Positions 1 to 12,590 of a DNA stretch of 64,000 nt are shown here, one piece after another. Both the position numbers and the translations under genes were made by a program. The stretch covers positions 72,199,727 through 72,263,726 of the forward strand of contig NC_086379.1 of assembly GCF_036588685.1 (NCBI RefSeq), in the 5' to 3' direction. The first letter of the stretch is position 1, and the number at the start of each line of letters is the position of its first letter. The notes beneath the pieces are model-generated. The model did no database searches, was not told where the DNA came from, and was given only the letters and a program-made list of their open reading frames with translations. The DNA comes from Mytilus trossulus (lineage: Eukaryota; Mollusca; Bivalvia; Mytilida; Mytilidae).

Positions 1-29
1 CATCTTCATGCCTTATTTATCATGTACTG

Positions 30-265
30 GTTTACGACGCTAGATTGAAGCTGACGAGGAAAGGTAACACCCGGCCATCGAAAGCTTTATTGTTGTAGAA
101 CCTAGGTGGTCTAGCGCGTCGGGCATAGTGCAATGTTATTTGGAACCATGATCCCTCAGTAGCACGAGTTAGAATCCCGGCGAGGGAAGAACAAAATACT
201 TGCGAAAGCAAATTTACAGATCTTACATTTTTGGGCTGAAGTTTATACGAATTATATATATACTT
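30..265 (+). mobile_element. tRNA-derived SINE copy
   Basis: A pol III-type internal promoter is visible: a box A-like TGGTCTAGCGCG at 107-118 and a box B-like AGTTAGAATCC at 167-177 (one change from the GTTCGAATCC core). A conserved 'cggcgagggaagaacaaaat' follows. A 5'-truncated copy of the same 3' half lies at 29219-29335. The box spacing fits a tRNA-related SINE, and I recall this sequence as common in mussel genomes. It lies downstream of the lipase A stop codon. The ends are approximate because no target duplication was found. Confidence 0.7.
86..91 (-). terminator. candidate polyadenylation signal for lipase A
   Basis: The minus strand reads AATAAA here, about 350 nt past the lipase A stop. 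I saw no closer AATAAA on that strand. It lies inside the SINE, so the element may supply the 3' end. This is inference without transcript support. Confidence 0.3.
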
Positions 266-443
266 CTGATACATGAAATAAATAGGTTTCCAAAATATGA
301 AACATTGCTTTTACTAATCAGTCTTATACTTTAGGAATCAAACTCTATCAGTTAACTGTACCCTATATTTTTTTCTGCTTCAATTATCCGGTATTAGCTA
401 TTGCGAACTATAACACCAAACGCAGACACATTCATGTGCACAT

Positions 444-3400
444 TTAATGATGTTCCTGTGATAAAATTGTCATAATAATATCATCATAGCATTGTCTATT
501 GGCTTCTATGGCCCAGATAAAGTCAAGATGCTCGTAGATAGTGATTTCTGTATGACGGTAAATATTCGGTAGCTTTTTTATCAGATCTTTCACGTCTGTG
601 GGGTCAGCCAGGATATCATGTCCACCCGTGTATAGGGATACATTGTTCTTCATCAAACTGGCGTCATATAACGGAGCTGTGGTCTGAAATAAAAAAAAAT
701 AGAACATACGTTTTGCTTCTAAATTCTGCTTGTCGATTCTGACCTTACAGTAAAATACTCAAATGTACATGGATGGATTTAACAATAAGTAAAATGCGGG
801 CCATATACTGTTGATTAAAATATACAGCTATATTATGATGCTATCTTTTAGCTAATATGCTCAAAAATCAAGATAAAAGTTTTACAAATCATGAAAGCTT
901 CCAAGTTAAAAAAACATTATTAACTTTGGATAAAATTATACATTCCTGATCGGATAAAAATATACAAAAACCTCCTAGAGATATGTAATTTTACAAATGA
1001 CTTCCCATTGATTGGCATCTTTTTTTTATAAACTCTTTTGACATCTTTCTTTACAGTTTCAACGAAATTTATAGATTTTTTTTCCGAGCATTTATTTTTA
1101 AATTAGGTCTTTCCACTATTCTGTGGAAAGACCTACTGGTTTTTTTTCATCTTCCGCCAAATTTGTTAATTGCCCTGTTTTGTGTTTTCGTAAGATGTCG
1201 CTTATATTTTGTGCATATGATATCAAACAGTTATTGCGCTTTTGAAACATAAGATATATTTGGCTTTTATTTTTATGTCCCTTCTGGTCATAAAGCTCAT
1301 CATGTGTTTAACACTTATACACCCTTGGCTTTAAATAATTGGCTACTTGCTTGCGTTCTTGTTTAAACGATTTGGAGGTATACAATTTATCAAGTGTTGT
1401 TTTGATATAATACAATAACATATACATAATTTGTCTACCTGATTGTAGTGATCCATATTGGCCTTGAAAGAACCGTAATCAAACATTTGAAACTTTCCAC
1501 TCAAAACATTCTGAAAAAAGAGTTGACAATAAGATGATTTACTGATCAAACAGCATTCGTTTAAAAACTTTTTTAGGTTAAACCATCTATGTTTCATTAT
1601 AATAAGATCAAAACAACGAGAATAGCGGAATTATTCTCTGCTTTTAAACGATTGTTAATTAATAAGCACCTTTTGAGAAGTTGTCATCTGGTAAATGCTT
1701 GAAACCTTTTCTCCTCAACACTAGGATTTTTGCTCCTTTCTTTGGTCTCTTTTTAAGAATTGTTTTGATATTGCCCTTCCCATATCTTATTTTTTTATTC
1801 ACTCATTTTTCCTGAAAATATCATGCATTCTTCAATTGAACTTGTACCACTGGTAGTGGACTTATAGTCCAAGATTCATCATCTTGTAAATGATACAAGT
1901 ATTGCCAAAACGTCAAAAATATGCGTGTCAGACGTAACAAATTATTCGCAAAATAACTTTTGCGGGAATTTTTGTGGTCTAAGAAAGAGTTTAAAATTTG
2001 TGAAAATTTGCATGAATGATAAACGTCATATATAATTTATGACGTCATTGCTGTTTTTTGTGTTGATGGAACGGTCAAAGCTGATTTTTTTTCAAAAATG
2101 AATAATCCTCGCCATGGTCAGGTTTCGGAAAATGGTAAGTTATCAGAAGTTATCGCTTTTTAAAATATCAAATGATATAAAAAAAAAAATCATAAATTAT
2201 TCCTACAAAAGTGCTTAGATAGACCATTTCAAATCCGGGATTTTACAGCACTCGCACCACAAATTAAAACGCATTGGCTTCGGGAAAATGTCTTGCAAGA
2301 TTGTCCAATGTCGAATTTCGCCGCTTTTTACCAAAACACTGTCAGTTTCAACGTCATTATATTAAATATTCAATTTGTAGCATACAAAATAGTGCTTTTG
2401 CGTAATTGTGCTTTCACCCAACAATACGATAACATACTTTTTGATAAACTGTTAAGTCGAAATGACTTCGTTTTTTAACAAATCAAATGTCTTGCAAGTT
2501 TGTCCACTGAACAATTTTCTTACGTTTTGAACGTTTTCGATTCGGGACGCTATACATATATGTGTTTTCAAATTATTTCTAAAAGTTTGTTCTTTGTTTT
2601 GGTATTAAACACCACTACATTTATAAGCGACATTTGTTGTATTTTATTGACCTGTCATCATAGGTAGGAGAAGCCGGACTTCAGGCGACCTTAAAATATT
2701 TGCAATAATTGTCGATTAGGATCGGAATCGAACAAATCTCGCCACGAGCGTATCTTAAAATCACCAGGCTTTTTATCACTTTATATGAACTCATTAGGCC
2801 AATTACCCTCCTAGGCCATCGAAATTGAAAGCAGTTCGTATTATCATATGATATATGAACAATATTTCATTGTTTTTAAATAAACAAGTACGGTTCGATT
2901 TCATGTTTTAAGATCAGAGGACAAAACAAAATAATCAAATTACAAACTTCGAAAATAGATAGAATCATAGAATCATAGAAACCACGATAAGAACTGCAAT
3001 ATAATAGTAGTTATAGTCAAATAGAAAATGAATAATTATCTAAAATGAAAAAAACAAAACATATGGTAATTTGTCAATAAATAGGTAAAAATTCCAGAAC
3101 AGAAGAATTTCATGACAAACGCATTATATAATATACTATAGGCACTATTTTCTCAACCAAATACCTATTTTGTATTGTTTATTTTTGCTTGCGTAACTAC
3201 CAGAAGGAAATATTTCATACATATTCAAGACTTTGAACAGAAGTATCCATATCGATCAAAAATGATTACAAACAAAACAATCAAAGTATACTCGACGTAA
3301 AGTTTTGACGTTACCAATAGACCACTTTCGAGTTCATCCGTCACCGGAAAAAACTCGTCAATTATACGCGCCTTTATCACCGTCATCTGTGCGTTTAGGG

Positions 3401-6400
3401 GCGTCGTCACTTCCTTTCAATGTTGAGCGAGTGGTTGGAAAATTATAATTCTATATTGTACGAATTATTCGGCAAATTGAATTCTGAAAATAGACAATCA
3501 ACACTGCTGTCATTAGGGAATTGTCAGTAAGTACCTACAGAGCAACCATTATTTCTAGTTTATCCTGCACAAAAACGATCACTTAGACGCTTGATGAACG
3601 TAAATAGTGCAGGGATACAGGCGAGCCCCTCTATCTGGTAAATGACGTCATAAAGGCGTGCATAATTGACGAGTTTTTGCCGGTGACGGATGAACTCGAA
3701 AGTGGTCTATTGGGACGCAATATCATGCGTAACGTCATAGTGACAAAGGTTAACCAACGCTCAGTTAAGAGGGTTAACGTGAGCTAAACAAAGTACGCTT
3801 ACCTGACCATAGTGAAGAATATTTTTAACTGATGTTCCTGCTGGATGTTCTGCTACATAGACTGGAATCCTTGTCTGTAAATAAAAATAATTGCTACATT
3901 TTAGATATTGAAAACTGTAAATCTATATTGAAATAATGGAAATTTTGAGTATATGTTTGTTTGATGTTCTCAATCCCTTATTTTTAATAATGTAAAATTT
4001 CTACAACCAAATATCAGAACGTTCGATCCTATAAAAAATTTTATATATCAGAATTGTTTTCAATAAAACATGTTAGTTCGTAATTTATTTCAAATGCAGA
4101 TCTTTCAACTGAAAATCCAAACATTTCTGATTGGGTTCTAATTAATACATCCGTCAGAACTAGATATTAAAGAAACAGCAGATGTAGTTTCTCCACTTCA
4201 TTTAAAGACTTTTAACTCGAATTTGACTTTAGCGGTCAAATATACATCCCGGTACCAGAATTAAAGACAAACGAGTGGATCTTAATTTTGAAATTTTCAA
4301 TTTTCCCTACCAATTTCACCTACATATAGGATAAACATTTCAAACAAAGCTTGCAGCGGCTACTCAAACTTTACAAAATGTCACAAATGTCTAAGCAGAA
4401 AGTTGATGAACCAGGAAAATGTCAAACAACGTCTCTTCATTTTTCTAAGAAAAAATGTTAATCTGAAAATAGCAACACCTTGTTGATGAAATAAAATATG
4501 CCGTATCAACAACACAGTTAATACATGATTATGGAACGCCATCACTGCCTTATAAGAAGAAACTACTAGACACATGATGGTCTTTAAGTTAAGATGCTAG
4601 TTACTGACGTTGTTTATCATCTTAGTTACGTGTGTAATAGTGTTCTTTTATTTGGCTTTATAAAGGGAATACTTGTACCAAGTCAGGGATATGACAGTTG
4701 TTATCAATTCGTTTGATGTGTTTGAGCCCTTCATTTTGCCATTTGATAAGACCATTTTGAATTATCCTCTGAGTTCGGTATTTTTCCTATTTCACTTTTA
4801 AGTTTCTCATTAATATTATGTCTTCCAGATATTTCTAATAACATCTTTTAAGTTGGCGACAGCTTCCATGGTAATTCTCTTTTTTGACTTACCCGATTCA
4901 TCTCTTTTGTATCAAAGCCAGCAATAAAGAAAAGAACATTTTCACAAACGATACTACCAAGGTTATTTCCACAGAAATCACGTCCAAGTAAACGAATGAA
5001 GTCAGATGTGGGTAAAAATTCTCCTTTCCCGAATAGATTGAAAAATATCTACAACAGAGAACTACAAGGTTTAACTTTCGAACAAAAATTTAAAATGCAC
5101 CTCACAACTTGTCATACATAATCAGCATAGCAATTAAAACGGTGATTCTATTAAGACATTCCGATATATTTATAAAAGCAGCTAATGACGGAAAGGTTAA
5201 ATGAAAACATTTAAGCCTGAAACAAAACAAGAGGTAAACCATTTGCAAACCATCTGCAATATGCCAATGGTTTTCGAATCGTTCTGTTGGTTGATATGCT
5301 TGTGTGTTTAAATTTGTTTGGTTTAATGAACTTTGCCGTTTTTAACTTATGTATTAAAGTATCAAAATAATTATACAATTCATATTTACAAAAATGTATG
5401 CCATGATTGAAAAATATCTACAACAGAGAACTACAAGGTTAAACTTTCGAACAAAAATTTAAAATGCACCTCACAACTTGTCATACATAATCAGCATAGC
5501 AATTAAAACGGTGATTCTATTAAGACATTCCGATATATTTATAAAAGCAGCTAATGACGGAAAGCATCATAGCACAATAACTTCAAACTGGATAATAAAC
5601 TTACATCAAGGTATTTTGCAAACGGAGCAACTGCCTTAAAAGGTCCTCCGACGTTGCCAAGAGTAGCCACAGGTGCTAGAGCAAAGAAATGTTTAATTTT
5701 GGAAGCTAATGTTGGATTTCGTCCTAATTCAGCGAATACAATCATTGTGCCTTGAGAATGGCCAGCATAATATATCTGACTGCTGTTGGTTGAATTTACA
5801 ATATAATCTACTGTGGCAGGAAGATCGAACTTTGCCATTTCGTCCCATCTACAATATTAAAAGATTGAAAATAGGTATTCGACACACAGCAGTATTGACT
5901 TTATGAGAGGGTATTGGCATCGTGATGTTCAGTTTGGTTTAAGACCCCAACGTGTTTACACTTACACATTGTGAGATGACCAATAGTTTGTCTTCAAGCT
6001 TTCAAATTTTGTTAGAATAAAACTGAAGAGATGTTAGACAGAGCGAAATTAGAATTAGCAAGTAACTTTTTCGCGATGATATTTTAAAATATCAAAAGTC
6101 TATCAATTTCACATCTAAAATCACAAATTTGACATTCGATATTTTAAATCTTGCATATAATTTTTGTCAATTTAAAAATTTCTACTTTTAAAAAAGGAAA
6201 ATATGACTTTAAAAACATATAAAGACAATACCTATCAAAACCAAGGAGTAAACAAAGACTCACAAAAGCAAAGGACATTTACATCAACAGTTCTAGATAA
6301 TAATTAAGAAACAACACGAAAAGCAAAGGACATTTACATCAACAGTTCTAGATAATAATTAAGAAACAACACGAACTCCACTAAAAACAGGGAGTATTAC

Positions 6401-8277
6401 GGAAGGATAAGCATTTCCTGCACCGTATACGGCACCCGTCGTGTTATTTTTTTGTAAAAACATCATTCCAACATTTAGGCTATGGTAGTAAGAAAGTGTT
6501 CTTTTCCTTAACTTATGATACGGATAAGCATTCAGCATGGAAATGATGACTTCAGATAGACAATGTATGTAGCTTTAGGCGGAGAAACGGATTTTTTTTT
6601 ACATTGCGATTTCAATTGATTAAAAGATACCAAATGAAGAAAATGACATACAATGTAAAAACTTATGATTTCTTAGCGTTTCTGGATAAACTTTAATCAA
6701 AAGCAGTCTAAACCAAAATTGTGTCTCCAAAAATGTTAAAGAACCGAAACACGTGACTTGCTAAGTGATCGTATGGAACCTAAATCTGTATAAAAAATGA
6801 CATCCATTAATTGAAATGAAACGGACAACGCCTTGACATAAAAGAAAGACAAGCAGTAGACTACAAAACACAACATAAAAAAAAACTGAAGACAGAGGAA
6901 CAGTCAATATCCTCAAATCCCAATTACTAAAATTGCCTAGATGCTTATGTGACTTACTAGTATATAATTCATAATTACTGAAAAGTCAGGACTGATTAGA
7001 CTTTACTTTCGGGAGGAAAATGCACAGTAATAATACACAAAATAAAGGAAATTATCTTACGTAAAATCCCAGAATTTTTCATCTGTAGGTTTTAATGTTT
7101 TATGTCGTTTTGAGTATGTGTTTCCTCGACTGTTTCCCATCCAAACATCGATGCCTCGGTCAGCCAACATAAAACCAAGGCTCTGGCTGGCAAGGTTGTC
7201 CACCCAGGAAGCAGAACAACACAGAAGACCATGTTGAAGCAAAATGACAGGGTTGCTGCCATTATTTCCTACAAAAAATAGCTGAACTATATTTCTGTGT
7301 GTGTTACATTTTAATGTTGTGTCGTTGTTCTCCTCTTATATTCAATGCGTTTCCCTCAGTTTTAGTTTGTATCCCCGATTTTGTTTTTTTGTCCATTTTT
7401 GAACAGTGGTATACTAGTGTTGCCTTTATTTATTGACTCACATATTTTCAAATGCATATATGTCGGATCTAAAATCTTACTTTTTAAAATATAAACTAGT
7501 TAAATAAGACATTGTCCTTATGTAAATGCCTCCAATTATAAAACCATCTTTTTTCTATTGACTCACTCATAGCGAGCATTTAAAAAATGTTTCAGAAAAA
7601 AAATTGAGAAAGTTATTACGACACCTGAGCTGTGCTTTGGAGGTATTCTGTGTAGACCAAGTATGTAACCATCTTCTGTCACCACAAAGTGCTCTTCGAA
7701 AGGATACCCCTTGCTTGTTATTAACTGTGACTAAAATCATAAAAAATGGAAGTCTTCGACCGGAAGTCATCACAATAAGAGGGTAAAAGGGATGATTATT
7801 TATCAAAACCGCATAAACGCTTTCGATGCCGAATAAAACATTTGCGCATATTAATATAACTTTATTAAATTAAGTTTTTTCATAATGTTAGAGTTATTTT
7901 CCCTCATAATTCTTGATTGTATAGCAAAGTTTTTTTAATGTATACATATCTTATAAAAGTCTAACATGGTTTACGAGTACTTTATCAATTATTATGGAAG
8001 CGGATCTTTAGTTTGTAGCCCGGATCTATTTCTCTTAAATAGAAATTGACATTTGAAAGTCGGAACGGTTGCCTTTATCTATCTGTACAAAGAAAAAAAA
8101 TGTTTTTAATATATATATATATCAGTATAAAAAAACTATACCATATAAAGATTGGATACTTACAACATTTCTATAGGCATCTGGATCTACCTGGTGAATA
8201 GAATTATCCAACACGGGCGATGCACTCACGATAGTACAAACTAAAACTACAAAACCTCCAACAAGTAGCGCATTCAT
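444..8277 (-). CDS. acid lipase A (lysosomal acid/gastric lipase-like), 8 coding exons
   Basis: Secreted or lysosomal alpha/beta-hydrolase predicted to cleave triacylglycerols or sterol esters. Coding exons in transcript order: 8164-8277, 7625-7730, 7061-7268, 5605-5848, 4893-5048, 3803-3874, 1439-1510, 444-683. Every junction has GT donor and AG acceptor, and intron phases are 0,1,2,0,0,0,0. The joined frame gives 403 residues, close to the roughly 400 of the family. It opens with a signal peptide ([19 protein letters not shown]), then the family N-terminus '[19 protein letters not shown]' (residues 44-62). The oxyanion-side motif QHGLL is near 85. The nucleophile elbow GHSQG puts the catalytic serine at 174, and the charge relay would be Asp351 (LADPTD) and His376 (EHLDF). 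All three catalytic residues are present, so it should be active. The nearest relative is lipase B, upstream. Lysosomal versus digestive role cannot be told from sequence. Confidence 0.93.
1104..1135. repeat. perfect 13-bp stem hairpin
   Basis: The stem taggtctttccac at 1104-1116 pairs with its exact complement at 1123-1135 around a six-base loop. It lies in the 3'-flanking part of lipase A between the last two exons and looks like the core of a dispersed hairpin repeat. No function is claimed. Confidence 0.6.
3314..3713. mobile_element. MITE with about 65-bp terminal inverted repeats
   Basis: The left end starts ccaatagaccactttcgagt and the right end carries its reverse complement at about 3640-3713, with only scattered mismatches over about 65 bp. 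The 240-bp centre has no coding capacity. It lies in the intron between lipase A coding exons 6 and 7. No clear target duplication was seen, so the superfamily is not assigned. Confidence 0.75.
4640..4755. repeat. dispersed repeat fragment ('accaagtcagggatatgaca' family)
   Basis: The piece around 'accaagtcagggatatgaca' recurs with changes at about 11540-11580 and 11735-11765, and inverted at about 58070-58130 in an hnRNP intron. These are short decayed members of one dispersed family. Confidence 0.55.
5036..5564. repeat. 160-bp direct duplication carrying a copied splice acceptor
   Basis: Segments 5036-5195 and 5405-5564 are almost identical (offset 369). The first contains the acceptor and first 13 nt of lipase A coding exon 5. 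The second is a copy of that acceptor lying upstream in the same intron. Confidence 0.85.
6266..6375. repeat. 55-bp tandem duplication
   Basis: Two back-to-back 55-bp copies (6266-6320 and 6321-6375) starting aagcaaaggacatttacatc, identical by eye. Intronic in lipase A, and apparently recent. Confidence 0.85.
7285..7440. repeat. dispersed repeat copy 1 ('ccctcagttttagtttg' family)
   Basis: This matches parts of 10608-10790 and 11950-12110: 'gtgtgtgttacattttatgt', 'tgcgtttccctcagttttag' and 'tatactactgttgcctt'. It lies in a lipase A intron. The small open frames these copies contain are not real genes. Confidence 0.7.
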
Positions 8278-10060
8278 CTTTCTGATTTCACACCGTCACA
8301 ACAGAGAGAAAATCGTCATTTGATAATGTTATATCATAAAATTATCTTGTCACCTTTTATCAAAATATCATGTTATCCGAATAAACGGAAATAAACAATA
8401 GATATCTCAACATCACTCCACTTAAATGTGATGTAAGATTCTAAATATAAATTGCTACATTCAAACAATTTAATTTTTGAGAAAACAATAAAAATAACTT
8501 TATAACTGTCTTTCGCGCATAAAAAAATAAATAAAATCACAAAAATTCGCAAAAAACTTTAATTCAACAAAACTGGTAAATCGATCCCCTAAAGAACCTT
8601 TGAATAATTCATTTGTTCTCCATTCGTTTGATGTATCTGGGCTTTTGACTCTGTCTTTTGCATAGAGAATTTCCGTTTATAATTTTTCTCGAAGTTCTGG
8701 ATCTTTTATACTTTATATCGAATTCAACTAACGTCTACAATTCAGCTAAAGATACTTAAAGATGTGATACTCCAGATGCAGGGCATTTCCAAAAAAAATT
8801 AGGAATTATTAGAAACAATATAATGATGTCATGTTCTCGGTATTTATCAAGTATTGATAAAAACATTGACAAATTTTCAATGAACCCAGCAAACTGCAAT
8901 TGTTGCCTTTTCAATGAAGGAATTAGCAATGCTTAGAATTATTAAGAAAAATTCAATATAACCTTAGTATTGCTCGAAAGCCAGCTCAGGTCTCATTGTT
9001 ACTTTCGATTGTCCACCTACATGTATGGGATATAATAAAAAATCAAATAAAATGCTTTTCATATACATATCTCAAGGACGAATTTATTTACCTCTTGAAA
9101 TCTGAAATTAACATGTCAATAGATAATATGATATGTTGTAATGTCCAAATCTTGCTGATTGGTTTTATGCCCTGTTCTATGAATTTCTTTGGTGGTATTT
9201 TTCAGTGTTATATTGATTCCTGATTAAAAAAAAATCCATATTGTATGTAACTTGATATGTAAGGTATCAACCTCCTTCTATCGGATCCTATGTTTTAACC
9301 TCAAACAGATCTTGTTATTGACCTCATGCCTGTAGTATGACATATGTTATGAGAATCAAAGTACTGCAGTACTAAACATCGGATGATCGCAAGTTATGTT
9401 GGATGATGAATAAATGACAGGCTGTAATAGGATACCTGCCAGACAGATATGTACATCCCCATATGCTGTTGGTATTGATACGAAGTTTTTAGTAAACATA
9501 CGGATCAACACTATTAGGAAGATTATCCTGTATCTTTGGTGACATTTTTTAACAACTGAGTAACAACTGGGTAAATTGTACTGCTGGTGGACGTTTCATC
9601 CTGAGGTGTAACTAACCAGTCCTGTAGGTGGAAGCCATGGGTAAATTGTTTTTGATTTGACACTCCTATTGTTTTGATTCAAGCTCTAACGACAATTAAG
9701 TTTTGCAAACCAAATCTGGCTTTCTGAACTACAAGCTCGATGTTTGTGATGAGTTTGGCGTAGCAAGTAATAAAAATAAATGCAGTAAAATGTAAAATGG
9801 CTAATAAGATGCCACTACTGTTGTGGATGTTTCGTCCCTAGGGTATCACCAGCCCAGTAATCTGCACTTAGGTGTTGACATGAATATTAATTGGATGGTA
9901 ATTTTCATAGATCTCTTGTAAACAAAACTTGGATTTTTTGGAAAAACAAAGGACTTTCTTATCCAAGGAATTATAGATTCCCTTAGACGTATTTGGCATA
10001 ACTTTTTGGAATTTTTTTAATTTCAATGCTCTTCAATTGTGTTACTGGTCGTCTGGCGTA
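8278..10060. other. intergenic, upstream of lipase A; no gene seen
   Basis: AT-rich sequence between the start codon of lipase A and the first dispersed repeat. It should contain the lipase A promoter, but I could not pick a TATA box or initiator with confidence. The small frame at 8996-9223 has no recognisable domain. Confidence 0.5.
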
Positions 10061-10099
10061 TTAAATTATAATCCTGGTACCTTTGATAACTATTTACGT

Positions 10100-10460
10100 T
10101 TGATTAAAGCATGTCGATAAAATTGAGAATGAAAATGGGGAATGTGTCAAAGAGACAACAACCCGACCATAGAAAAAACAACAGCAGAAGGTCACCAACA
10201 GGTCTTCAATGAAGCGAGAAATTCCCGCACCCAGAGGCGTCCTTCAGCTGGCCCCTAAACAAATATATACTAGTTCAGTGATAATGAACGCCATACTAAT
10301 TTCCAAATTGTACACAAGAAACTAAAATTAAAAAAATACAAGACTAACAAAGGCCAGAGGTTCCTGACTTAGGACAGCGCAAAAATGCGGCGGGGTTAAA
10401 CACGTTTATGAGATCTTAACCCTCCCCCTATACATCTAGCCAATGTAGAAAAGTAAATGC
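10100..10460. repeat. dispersed bivalve-type repeat ('gtgtcaaagagacaacaacc')
   Basis: The sequence 'gtgtcaaagagacaacaacc' followed by 'ttcagctggcccctaaacaa' belongs to a repeat I recall as very common in mussels. An inverted relative lies at about 32000-32140 ('ggaccagctgaagcacatct' to 'tttgacacattaccca'). No coding content. Confidence 0.6.
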
Positions 10461-10559
10461 ATAACAATACGTACATTTAAAATTCAATTCAAGAGAAGTC
10501 CGAGTCTGATGTCAGAAGATGTAACCAAAGAAAATAAACAAAATAAAATGACAATATTT

Positions 10560-12365
10560 GAATGTGAATTCATATTACTATAAGACGTGTCACGGAACGT
10601 TTCTATCCCAAATTCAAGTCCGTTTCTGTGTGTGTTACATTTTATGTTGTGTCGTTGTTCTCCTCTTATATTTAATGCGTTTCCCTCAGTTTTAGTTTGT
10701 TATCCCGATTTTGTTTTTGTCCATAGATTTACGAGTTTTGAACAGCGATATACTACTGTTGCCTTTAGTCATCCTTCCGTTTTACGTGTTTGAACTTTTG
10801 ATAACGGAATTTCCGACCATTTTCCGTTTTGAGTTTGATCTTTCCGTGGAGCTCAGTATTTTTGTCATTTTTACTTTTTACATTGTGCCAATGTGTTTCA
10901 GTCAGGTCATGTCATCACTCTGTTTTTGGGTTTTAATTAACTTTTTTTAATAAATCTTCATCACTGAAAACAACCCACTAACTGGAAACAAAATTTCCCA
11001 TGGTCATCTTTGCGATGTATATGTTTTAAAATATTAAATTATAATCCTGGTACCTTTGATAACTATTTACTTTTGATTAATGCATGTCGGTAAAATGGAT
11101 GAAAACTACCATTGCCAAAAATATAATCTAACAAGTGTGGTTTGTGTTTTCTATTCTATTAAAGGTATGACACAGACAAAGATTGATTAAAAAGAATGGC
11201 ATGAACTACAAAATGGTAAGACACGGGTTTGCGTTGACAGTGTATGCATCTCCTGTCAGAATAGCATTGGATCCTACCTCAATGCTCGAAAGTAGACTAA
11301 GTCGATTAGGAAGTTGAGGCAATATCTTATCTTATTGTCCATGTTGACATCAACAGCATATTTAACATGTCATATAAGAGAAACTGACACATACACTCAG
11401 TTGGTGTACAACAACTGCCGTTTTTTATGTGTCTTCTTCACACATCGTTGTCAATATAATCGAACTAAATGCGATTGTCATACAAGTGAGAAGTTTAGCT
11501 AGCTATAAATCCAGGCTGAATCCACTACTTTCTACATAAGAGAATGCTTGTTCCAAGTCATGAATATGACAGTCGTTATCTTGGATCTTCAATTTTCTTC
11601 TATTTATTCGTATTGTAGTCCTGTAATATTATGTTGTCATTTTAATGTTATATTTAACATTGCCATTAAATTGCGAGGTTTGGCATGCCACAAAACCATT
11701 TTCAATCCACCATTTTTTCTTTAAAAATGTCCTGTACCAAGTCAGGAAAATGGCAATTGTTATATTATAGTTCGTTTCTGTGTGTGTAACATGGTAACGT
11801 TGTGTTTCCGTTATGTCGTTTGTTTTATCTTATATTTGAATATGAACTCATATTACTATAAGACGTGTCACGGTACTTTTCTATCCTAAATTCATGTATT
11901 TGGTTTTGATGTTAAATTTGTTATTCCCATTGGATTTTGTCTAATGCTTAGTCCGTTTCTGTGTGTGTTACATTTTATGTTATGTCGTTGTTCTCTTCTT
12001 ATATTTAATGCGTTTCCCTCAGTTTTAGTTTGTTACCCCGATTTTGTTTTTTGTCAATAGATTTACGATTTTTGAACAGCGGTATAATACTGTTGTCTTT
12101 AGTTATCCATCCGTTTTAAGTGTTTGAACTTTTGATTACGGACTTTCCGACCACTTTCCGTTTTGAGTTTGAATTTTCCTCGGAGCTCAGTCTTTTTGTC
12201 ATTTTTACTTTTTACATTGTGCCAATGTGTTTCAGTCAGGTCATGTCATCACTCTGCTTTTGTGTTTTAATTAACTTTTTTTAATAAATCTTCTTCACTG
12301 AAAACAACCCACTAACTGGAAACAAAATTTCCCATGGTCATCTTTGCGATGTATATGTTTTAAAA
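10560..12365. repeat. two further copies of the 'ccctcagttttagtttg' repeat in direct orientation
   Basis: Copy 2 (about 10560-11031) and copy 3 (about 11835-12365) share long blocks. Both begin with 'ctataagacgtgtcacgg' and both end with 'catctttgcgatgtatatgt' followed by a ttttaaa run. A smaller repeat, 'tcctggtacctttgataact', lies at 10071-10110 and 11046-11080. The open frames at 10587-10950 come from these repeats. Confidence 0.75.
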
Positions 12366-12590
12366 CGTTTGATCATATGTGGCAAACAGTCATTCTAGCT
12401 TTATCCAACCATCTTCTGATATCACCGGCAACCACACGTTGATTAATATATTTTTTTTTTGTACAATTGGTTCGGAAAGGTTAGAATTTTCGTAGAATTA
12501 GAGAAACAGATTCGATTCGCAGTACTTTGATAGGTATTCTTTGTATATTATAGTATAAACTTGGTTATTTACATAAATATATTGATTAAG

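Noticed and set aside
107-177. Possible tRNA gene on the plus strand
   Set aside because: Box A and box B-like sequences are present, but no cloverleaf arms or anticodon stem could be formed. The sequence recurs as a truncated copy, so it is a SINE.
10587-10950. Hydrophobic plus-strand frames of 68 and 79 residues
   Set aside because: They fall in a dispersed repeat whose other copies (7285 and 11940) break the frames.
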